From a virus, in the IMG/VR virus record IMGVR_UViG_3300006919_000261, positions 1 to 30,643 of that record: DNA of 30,643 nt. One strand, given 5' to 3'. The position numbers were made by a program, and so were the translations under genes. Positions 15,297 to 27,200 of the stretch are shown here, in pieces; within the stretch, counting starts at the first letter, position 1, and the number at the start of each line of letters is the position of its first letter. The notes under the pieces were generated by a model. It searched no databases. It saw nothing but the letters and a program-made list of their open reading frames with translations, and was not told the DNA's origin.

Positions 15297-18200
15297 TCAT
15301 TTGCCAAGAGCGCCAGTATATCTAACACCAAAAGATCCCCTTCTTTGAACGGATGGAAATGAAGATAATCCAGCATCAATAGTTAGACCAGTGACTCCTA
15401 TAGAAATTTGAGATATTGTAACATTTGACATTCTTCCCCAAGAGAATCTTCCTACCGGATTCTCTATACTTCCTGTAGATGTAATACCAACAACTGAAGT
15501 ATCTGGATGAATATAACATGTAACTATTCCAAGATTTCCTGTAATAGGTTGCCAATTTCCTATTGAATAATAAACATTGTCTATAAATGAAGTTCCTATA
15601 CCAACTGTATTAATTCCAGTCACATCCATAGAAGTTACTCCATTACCAACTCTAGTATCAAAAATATAGATTGGAGTTCCAGTTATTATTGATTTTCCTG
15701 TATTATCAATAATATCATCATTATCCGAATATATGCTAAACTCAATTCCCAAATTAGATCCATTGGAAGTTGTTCCAATGCCTGTAATTATTCCGGAGAA
15801 TCCAGTAATATTTGCTGTATTAATTCCAGTTATCATCTCATAATTTACATTTGGAGATGATACTAAAACCTTTGGTACAATTGAATTTGTATATCCGAAA
15901 CCAGGATTAACAATACTTACAGAATTTACTGATCCTAATCCATTTATGGATGCAGTTGCCGTTGCAGTAGTTCCAATACCTATGCCTATGATAGGTGGAG
16001 CAGAAATTGATATTGTAGGTGTAGATGTATATCCAGATCCTCCATCAATAATATCAACTAAAATAGTTCCACCAACACCGACAGTTGCTGTAATTGCGGC
16101 AGAAACTGGATCCGAAGATCCCTGAGAAACTATCAACAAATCAAATAAATTTCCATCAGTATCTTCTTTAAAAAATTCTGCATTGTCTAAGAATATATCA
16201 GTGGAACTAGTATTCAGATCTTTTATAATTCTTGCAGAAGGATAAATTTGTGATTGAATAGATTCTCTAATTTTTGATTCAAACACTCCATTTATTTTTT
16301 GATCTCTCTTTTGTTTTATTAAGTTGATAGGTCTATATGAAGTGCTTATGCCTTGATTATAATAAGTATTTGTCTCAACTTTATCGGAATACCTCAAATC
16401 ATATACAATTCTCTTATCTTGCTCTAAAATTTTATTGAAACCTGTAAGTTGAAGAGAATCTCCCACATGAATAAATTCTTTTATATCATCTTTATTGATA
16501 GTGTCTGAACCCTCTACTCCTTTATAGAAGAAAATATCAATATTATCTTCCGAACTCGGAGCCTCAAGAAAATCGAATGATGTTCCGCCATCAAATACGT
16601 AAGATTGTCCTGGTTTTTGTATTATTCCATTTATTATAATAAGCAAATGATTTGAAAAATCTATTTCTTTGCCATCCTTAGATTCAAAAGAACGTATCTG
16701 TTGATTATAATACAATGGGAAATTAGTTCTAGTACCATCTTGGTAATCTTTAATACTATCAATATAGTCAAAGTCTCCTAATTGCCATAGTGCAAAATCG
16801 TCACTGTAAACATCAAGAACCTCTAACGTAAATGGTTCTAAAGGTTCTGATAATCTTGCATCTGTTACTAATCCAACTAAAGTAAATTTATCACCTCTCT
16901 TGAATTCATACCCCTGTCTAGAAATATTAAAAGACTTAACTTCAAAATGAGTTGATCCAATACCAACAGTTGTAGAAGCTGCGCCAACTTCTACACTCAC
17001 TTGAAGACCTCTTCCAGTATCTGTAGTAGATCCTACTCCTAATCTAGAAATTCCTATAGGATTTAGATTACCATACGATGGAGAATCGACAAATATTTGT
17101 GGGTTTGTATATCCAGAACCACCATCAGTCACATTAAATGTTAATGTTCCACCAACACCTACGGTTGCAGTAATTTCTGCAGTATCTCCAGTATGTCCCT
17201 CTTCAAAGACACTGACACCAATAGGAACTATTCCATTATATCCAGAACCAACAATATCTGTAGATCCAATACCGATACTATTTTGAATAACACCACCACT
17301 AACCACTGCTGTTACAGAAGCGCCTACAAGTGGTGCATAACCTAATCCACCCGTAGATCCTAATGATACAACAAGACCTCCTCTAGGGACCTCATTTCTA
17401 TTAACATCAACTTCTGAAGAGAAGATACTTGTAGTATTTGGAACTGTTATACCACTGAATACAACCGTAGAAATTCCGGCAGTAGAATCACTGGTTATAA
17501 TAAAATTATTTGATGGATTATTATCAGTTTCTGGTGTTTGGAATAAACCATTTAAGAACAGAAGTCCATTTTGATTTTGTCCATCTTCTGTTCCAAGTCC
17601 AACTGCAGTATTTGCGCCACCAACCGTTAATGTAAATGTTCTACCAATTCCCGTAAATTGATCCGAAATATCATCATAAATCTGATTACTTGAGTAATCA
17701 CTTCTAAAGTAGACTCTACCAGTAAATTCAGATGTTGGTGTGTCAAGATTCATAATATTTTTATCTTCATTTGCATTACCTCTTGGAGCATCTGTAAAGA
17801 ATATATCCGATCCAACAATATTGTAAGATCCTTTATATACAGTTGCAATTCCTGTAGTATCATTATGTGATGTTGATATGCTACCAAGAATTCCTCTCTC
17901 AACCTCAACTAATGCAGTTGTTCCAATACCTGTTATTGGTCCTACACTAGTTGTTCCAAATCCTACATTTACAACTTTCATGTACTCATCATCAATTCTA
18001 ATAATACTATTTGCTGATATTGATGATATTCCACTCAAAGAGAACGTTGTTGCAGTTGTGCTAATTGATCCACCATTACCATCTAAAGGTTGATTGATTG
18101 GTGTAAAGATTAGTGGGTACTGTACAATATTATCTAATGTAATGACTGCCTTTTCATTTCTCTTTGCCATTTCAAATTGATGAGCATTACCTTCTCCCAC

Positions 18201-21200
18201 ACCAGTAAATGTAACCGCTGTTCCCGATCTTGTAGTTGAAATTTTGAATGAATTTTCATTTACAACAATAGCAAAAACATTAGATGGTAAAGTATCAACT
18301 ATGCCTGCAGATGAATTTTCATATTGCATCGGAGTAGATCCAACACCAACAAAAGTTGATTTTGGAGTATAAATTAGTTCTTCATTATTTCTAAAGAAGT
18401 GATTATCAATAGAAAATACTCCGGTAGAAAGATTTACTGTAGTGGAATCTGAAGGATTAAAAGTTTTTGCGAATATAGGAGTTCCATCTGTCTTTAGTGT
18501 AAATTGCTTCTTATTTCCAATGTCTCCATTAATACCTGCATATGTAGATACATATGTAGATTCTTTCATATTACCATAAACTAAATCATTTGGAATATTT
18601 ACATTATCAATATTCGTAAAGAATGCTTCATTATATGACTGAATATAAAGATTTTGTGGTGGTTGTAGGGTATCATCATAATCATTATATGCAGCAAATT
18701 TTAATTCAAAATTAGAACCAGAAAATTCAGTTGTAAAAGTACCTATACCAGCATAAACATAATCCTCAGCATCTGTAAAGAGGAATTCATTTGTTTGCAT
18801 ATACGTATTGGTAGAATCGTGTATAACTAATACCTGATAAAGTGCTACAGTATTCCCAACTGAAACCTGAACTAAAGACTTGACTGTGTTAAATTTTGAT
18901 GAATCTAAAGAGTAAACGATTGGTTCTGCAGTATATCCAGCAGGAGGATCATCCAGTTTATTAGAAACCCAATTGGTAAAATACTTAACACTCTCTACAG
19001 AATTGTCATCATCACTTTGACCAGTAGTTCTAAATCTATGAGTTCCATTGCCTAAAGAAGTAGTTCCAATTCCAATAATTCTTGAATTAATTAGAATATC
19101 ATTTGAAGATGAGTCATTAGTAAAGTTAAGACTTATCACTCCAGTATTTGTATCAATATCTGATCCAAATGATCCAATATTATTCCCACTAAATATTTTC
19201 CCAGTAGAATCATAATATGACTCTAACATATATGGCATTGATCCATCATGTGTGAGTTTAATATCAACAAAATTTAAATCTTTAGTTACAGTATCACGAA
19301 CTTCGGCACTAAATGCGATAGATCCAGTAGTAGTGGTTGTAAAACCTATAATTGTAGTTGTTATTCCAGAAGATACTAAATGTGTAGAATTTGTGAGATT
19401 TACAAATCCAAATGTTGTAGTTGCTACTCCAACAATAGAATCAATATTTTCTTTTTCAATGACTTTTATATTATAATCCCTAGTATATGGATCAACTGGT
19501 TCAAATATTAGGAAATTTCTACCAAAATCATCAGTAATAACAGAAAACTGTCCATAATTATTTTCTGATGTATGAATCGAATCTTCGTCTATATTTGATA
19601 GTTCTCCTTTATTGAGAAGAGAAATATCATCTCCATTATTCAAAATAACTAAATCTGACAATTGAATTTGAGTATTATTGTTGTCAGTAACTCTTACTAA
19701 TAGATTTTTATATCTATCATTTTCAGTAATTTGATAAATTTTTGCATACAAATCTGGATTATCTAAATCTTTTAAATTTGAAAACTCATTATTAATGTCA
19801 TCAATAGAATATACTAAATTATCTTGAATTTGTGTATATGAAGATAATGTAATATTCTTAAACTTGATAAATTTGCTCCTATTTGATAATATTTCCAAAT
19901 CCTTTGCAAAATCAAATCCATAAACAGTATCAACTCTATTATCACTAATCAAATCAATTATAGTGGTTGTTCCATCATCACTACCTATTCCAATTGATTT
20001 TGAAGAAATTATTTCAGTATCCGCAAAATTCTTCATTCCACTTGTATGTAATAAATCATTGATAGGTGTTTTTTGATTATCCCAAGTGATTGGACTCTTA
20101 ATAGAATAAGATAATGTTTGATAATAATCATTATTAGAAGTTCTTTGTTGATTATCATTCAATAATCCAACAGAATCAAACCATCCAAGATTTTTTTTAT
20201 TAGAATAATTCACATAAAATCTACCTTTATTAATATGAATTTTATCAATTACAGCTGAATTTTTAGATTGTTTTCCTAATAATAAATCAGATATTTTTAA
20301 ATCATGTCTATAAGAACCGGATAGTTTTACAAAATTATCATAACCAGAAATAATAAATAAATCTTTTTCTAATCCATTTACAAGTAACTGCTCTCCGTCC
20401 ATAAAATTTGATAGAGCAATTTTAACGTCAAATATTGGATAATCTGATTGTGGAATTATTGTAGCAAATGAATCCTGTATTGTTTTAGCAATACCAGTAT
20501 TTGTGGTCAATCCAGAAATATTTAAAGTTACTTTGGATGGATTATCACTTGTCCCTGGAGTTCCTACGTAATTACTAACTTCAAAGAATTTATATCCATA
20601 ATCCTCAGAATTAAATCCTGTTCCATCTGACCCATTTTTTATAATACCTTCTATAAAAACTTTTTGTCCTTGAACAAATGGAGATTCTGTAAATCCCAAA
20701 ATAGGTGTTGTAATATGACAAGTGAATATTCCAGTAGAATCTGATTCTACCTTTGTAATACTAATTCCATTAGTATTATTTGTCGCAAATAAATTTACAC
20801 CATTATCAGGCAATCCTTTCGGATATAAATCTATATCTATTTTTGAAATAGAAGAACCTACTAAAGTTGCTTTTAATAAACCAGTATCAATAACTTGATT
20901 AGTTTGAGAATCTGTAATTACTATGGATGGTGGAATAGAATATCCAATTCCACCATCTGTAACAGAAACGAATCCAATAGTATTTGAGTTTTTTGTTGTT
21001 ATAATTGGTGCTACAAAAGCTGATGGATTCAATGTCGGATCTGATGGATATTGGAATATATTATTAACTACTCTAACTTCTTTAGAATTTCCAATTGTAC
21101 TTGACTCTAAAGAAATATTTGCATTTTTGCCTTCACTGGTTTTAAATTTTAAAACTTTTGGTAGTTTTTTATATCCAGAACCTGTAGAAATAATCTTAAT

Positions 21201-24200
21201 ATTATCAATACCACCTTTTGAGTTCAATGAATTTGTTGAATACTCTAATATACTACACTCATTATTCGTATAAGAAGATCTTTCTGGGTTCTTATTCAAA
21301 ACTATATTGAAATAAGTATTTCCGACTCCAGATATTTTGTAAGTTCCAGTATAAACACTATCAATGTATATGATTTCATTATAATTTATTACTGTATTAT
21401 CAGATGTGCTAATATAACCAGATTTTTCTAAATTATAATAAAGTTTTGTAGGAAGTTTAGCATTATAAAGCGTAGTTAAAGTTGCTCCAGAATTTCCAGG
21501 AGTTCCTAAACCAATTACATTAAAATTATTTGATGAACCAGTTGATACAAATTCATTCTTAAATTCATTGTCGGTATATATTTTTAAATTATAACCTAAT
21601 AAAGAAGAATCTGAAAGATCAAAAACTAAATTATTTCCTTTAACTATTGTTATTTGCGAATTTATGAGAGAGATATTTTGATTTTCGCCACCAGTAGATC
21701 CAATAGCAATGATTGATGGTGGATTTAATTGCGTATCATAATATGTTTTTGATAATTGGAAAGTATCATCATCAACTTTATATACATAATAATCCGAATT
21801 ATTTAATCCTAATGGAAGTACATTGGAAGAGTATTTAATTTTATCGCCTGTCTTAAAATTATGAGAATTAATAACAATAGTACTATTTGAAGTATTGATA
21901 CCAGTAGAATTAAATCCTAAATTGTTTATTAATAGTTTTTCAGTATTTGTATCTCTAATCAATCTAATCGATGTAGAATTTCCAATGCCAGAATTTAGAT
22001 TTGATTGTAAAGATAAATTGATAGTATCACCATTAGACAGATAATGTGAAGTAGAAACTGAAACTTTGGTATTTACTTTTTTGATGTTTCCAATTACCTG
22101 AATTACATTACTTTCAAGTAAGTATTCATCACTATCGAGACCTCCTCCACGGAAAAATATTTTATTAGAGTCGATAGTTGTCTTTATTCCAATCAGATCT
22201 TTTCCTATATTTGAAACATAAACATTCGTTGTAAGACCTGACTGCGGAAGATTGAATGTTGGTCCATCACTAGAAGTTGATATTGAAATTGCCCCTCCGC
22301 TAGGAACTGTTAGTGTAATTAATTCATTATTTGCGAAAGAATGATTCTTAATATAAATTGACTGTGAAGGAATTTCTCTTGTTAAAGATGATATTCCAAA
22401 TGAGAAAGTTACTGAAGTAGATACGCCTACTTCCGTTCCAAATCCAATAGATTTTGTTGGATTAAAATATTCTTTATTATTGGGATATGAATTAAAATAA
22501 TTAGATTCTACTGGTATAGTAAAAGAATCTGGGATAAAGTTTATTAAGGCTCCGGTTGAGTGACCTACATTAATATCTCCTCTTTTAACTGTCAATATTT
22601 TTTCTTTTTTAAAAATATTTAAAATCTTTAGTGTTTCTGATCCAATAATTGCACTACTTCCAATAGATATTGGAGGAATCTCGGAAACATATATTTCTGT
22701 AGATCCTATACTCGATACGGATGGAATATTGAATGTTAAACTTGATGTATATGAAGATACACCTATATTAAATGATCCATTTAATGATGAATCTGTGCTA
22801 AATCCGGATATAGTTACACTATCTCCATCAACAAAATTATGATACGGAAATACATTTACTTGTACTTCATTTAAATTGTTCCAAACAAAAACTCCACTTT
22901 CATTTTGAGTTGTAGTCTCTACGGAAACAATATCTTTTCCTTTTATGGAAGATATTTTTGCAGACAATCCACTACCACTTGTTCCTGTATTGTCAATTTC
23001 TAACGTATCATTAACTTTATAATCAGTTCCAGAATAAACAATATTAATTTTATTTACTGAACCTTCACTTACTGATTCTATGATAGATTTTTGATTTGAT
23101 AATTCTACCGAATCTTCAACAAAGTCATAATCAGAAGTTCTATCCGACATATTGTACGGAAATGTGTTTCTAATCAAATTTGATGCTCTAAAGTCAAATG
23201 ATTGATTAATTGTAGAGTTTTCTGAAATATAGTCGGATCTATACTTATTCCCTATAAAATATGGAAATATTGGATTCAAATATTCGTCGATAGTTGCATA
23301 GTACGCATAAATCCCGTCAGGAAATTCGTCTGTTTTTGCAAATCTTCCATTATATTCATCTAAATGACAATCAGATGGATTTGTAAATACATAATCTTCA
23401 ACAAACATTCCAGATCCAAAATCATTAATAGAAGGTCTATCAATAATATTTGTTATATCGAGAGTATATCCAGTTTTTAATCTAGTTACATCGGACCTTA
23501 TTCCTGGATTATTATATCCATATGGTCCATATATTGGATTTCCATCATATGCCCATCCAATAATGGGGGAATGCTTAGAACTATTATCTATATTTAAATA
23601 ATCTAATGAATAACCAACAATTGAATATTGCAAATTATTGTCCGTTGCCATAACTATATCATTTTGTCCAAATCTCATCCTATTATTGATAGTCAAAGAT
23701 CTTACATTAGAATCGATGATAGCATTTGAACCTGAAGAAATTACTTTAATTGATGTTGATGTTGAAGAATAACCAATTCCGGCAGATATTATTTTTACAT
23801 CTGAAATTTTTCCATTATCAATAATTGCCCTCAATTTTGCACCAGATCCTGTGCCAGAAGAATCTATTACATCTAAAGTGGGAACTGAATAAAATTCTCT
23901 TCCACCATATTCAATACTTACAGAATTAATTTGACCATTTATAATATTTGGCACAAGTTTTGCATCAATGCCTGTTTTGATTGTTATAGTAGGTGTCTTT
24001 TCTAAATTTATAATCGAGGATCCATATCCTGTTCCTTCCTCATACAAGTATGCATCTATGATACTTCCACTAATTGAAGGAGTAAGATTAATAATTCTCT
24101 CTTGTGTTGTAGTGCCTAATCCAACATTGGTATAAACCAATGATGCAGTAATATTTGGATACTTAAAATATTGATAACCAGTACCAGTAGATTCTAATTT

Positions 24201-27200
24201 AATATATTCTTTTCTCTTAAAATTAGAAGTTATTGTTCCTCCAATGCCTGCGTCACACAATCTAAAAGTATTATGATCTTGTTTTAAAATAAAATATTGA
24301 TTTGTGGTAGTTAATCCGCTTATAGGAGAAGTTTCATAATCATATTCAATTAGATCACCATTATTAAAATTATGATTCTTAAAGTAAACTGTATCATAAG
24401 AAGTTGATATGCCAGATGGTTTGACAATTAACTTTCTATTTGTATATCCACTTCCATTTTTTATAACTTTAATTTCAGATACTGTGTTTTTTATCGATGA
24501 TGTTGTGAATTTATGAATTCCTGATGTATTTGCTGTAATAAATCCTACAGTATTAATTCCACTTATGTAATCTGATTTAGTTTCAAATAACTGAATTGCC
24601 TTATTATTGAGAATGTGGGCAAAATATTTGGAATTATTTGATAAAGTTAGAGTGGATGATTCTAAAGTACCTATACCAAGAGATGTATTTCCAGAATTAT
24701 TGTAAATAATTTCTTCACCACTACTAAAATTATGGTTGTCAATAAAAGTTAAAGTATTACCTACTGTATTAATTCCTCCACCATTTTCAACTGTTCTCGC
24801 ATCAAAAAATACTGATCTATTTCTTTTTGATACTACTGCTTCTAAAACAGCACCAGATCCATTTCCTCCCTTCAATGATACCGAAATAACTTTATCTATT
24901 TCAAAATCTTGAGAATCTACAAATACTTCTTTTACTGAACCACTAATAACTGGTTGTACTAAAGCAGTATTTCCAACTCCTCCCAATATTGAAATCTTGG
25001 GCAAATTAATTACATCATAATTTGTTCCGGAATTTAAAACTTTAACAGATTCTAGAGGACCATAATACACTTTATCATTAGACTTATAATTTGTAATTTC
25101 AACACCATTTATGAGCATTCCAATAGAACCAATTTCTGTTTCTTGGTTACTAGAATTTTTTATATTTGGATTTAATATAAATTTTTTCAGTAATTTTTGC
25201 GGACTTATATAATTATCTTTTTGTTTTGTTAGTGTAAAGACATCTTCAGAATTCGGTTGTTGTCCAGAAGACTTTCTCATTTTAACATAATTATTTGTAC
25301 CAATAAGAGAATTAGAAGTATAGAGTCTCATTTTATTTGAGTCTTTTAAAACTTCAACAAAATAATTTCCTGTCGATAATCCTATTATTGGATTGCCAGA
25401 AGGTTGATATGTAATTTGATCTCCACTTAAGAATGGAATATTATTTTCATTAGATAATGAAGCATAATATTCATTTTCCAATTCATCAATTAAGGATAGA
25501 TTATTAATTGATTTTACTGATATTGATGGTTGATATTCATAAGAATATATTCCATCTCCTACAGTTCCAGATGGTAAAGAATTTGAAGCAACATACATGT
25601 ATTCATTGCCGTCACTATAGACATTTTGAATGTCTGATACTGCCTTAGATTGATATTGCACACCAGAAATAATTGGGTTTCTGATTTTTCTTCTCAATCC
25701 ATAGTTAATGTTGCTATCATATTGAATTGATGGGTTAAATCCTCCAATATCGACAGTATATGCCCCATAGGAAATTTCATTCTCAACATAACCTGTGGCA
25801 ATTACAATATTTTTTACTTTATCAACAATTTCTAAAGGATCGCCTTTTTTTAAATTGGATTTATCTACAGGACTTGTTAATTTAAATTGAGATCCAGTAA
25901 AAGTTTCTACATTAAAAGTAGAACTTGTATTATAAATCCATGAATTTGCAAAAATTTCTTTTTTAGTGGGATTAGATCTTGGATTTCTTATCAATTCGCC
26001 CAAAGAATCTACAAAAATTTCATCTTGTTCATCAACTTTAAAAATATCAGAAGTTTGAATAAAATCTGATAATGAACCGGAAATTGAAAATTCTACCTTT
26101 TTTGTAATATCACCATTTTCATATCCATAATAAGTGTCATTGGATATTATATCTGATTTTATTTGTATAGGAGTAGTTATATTACTACAACCAAAAAATT
26201 GATTTATACTTTTACTTGAATATGTAATTTTATTTGATCCTGAAAAAATAGTTCCACTTTCTGGAAAACCTATAGTAGAATCTACCGTAATTACAGTATC
26301 TGATATATCTACATATTCCAATACTTTTGTTTTTGGAGTTATTGAAAACTCTCCCTGAATATTTGGAGAATCAGTATATCCAATAAACAAAGAAATTTTA
26401 AAATATTCGACACCATTCCTATTAAAAGGTTCAATCTCTGAAACAGATGCACTAACTGAAGAATCCAAAGATCTGTATATATTTTGTCCTTCTAAATTTA
26501 AAGGATTTGAAGAACTAGTTATAATATCAGCGAGTACAATTTCTCTTCTTATATAATTTGCACTAGATGGTTTTAATAAATAATTTTCTAAATTTATTAC
26601 CTTAGGTGTTACTCCATATAAAACATTAAAAAGAATTCTAAAAGATTCATTTGTACCTTTTGATTCATAAAAACCTCTTGCTTGTTTTATGAAATTTCCA
26701 ATATTAACATTATTTGCGAATGAAAGCTCTTCAAATCCTGGTAAAAATGTTTTCTTTATTTTTGCAAAAAATTCTTTAAGAAATAATGAACTTAAATTCT
26801 CTACAAAAGCATTTGCACTATGAGTAGATGCACTAGTCGTGTTAAAAACTAATTCCTCTCTATTTAAATCTTGCTTATATCTCTCAATTCCGCTAAATCC
26901 ACGAATACATCCTAAGAAAGAATTTTCTGTTTTTTCTGTATATGTAATAATTTCATTATCAATCTTTAACAGACCATATTTGTTAGGAAATCCTTTTGTA
27001 TTTGGAGAAACAATAATTGTAGTATCATTTGTACCAATATTTTCTACTAGAATATTTGAACCAGTTGTTATTTCTGGTATTAAATTGTCTGGTTTTAAAT
27101 ATTGATCTAAATTTTCGACAATATCAATGGGACCACCTTGATATTCTTGCGAAATATAATATTGTTCTAAAAATTTAGAAGCGTTTGGACTTTCGTCCAA

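Noticed and set aside
17878-18093. Several plus-strand frames of 60-120 codons opposite the structural genes (here and at 4787-5179, 20923-21273, 26839-27105)
   Set aside because: They have low-complexity Val/Ile/Pro/Ser composition mirroring Gly/Asn/Thr-rich repeats on the other strand, and no start signals.
20191-20198. Run of eight A (minus strand) inside the giant gene, a possible slippage site or sequencing frameshift
   Set aside because: The frame continues open on both sides with consistent protein character, so there is no sign of a frameshift.
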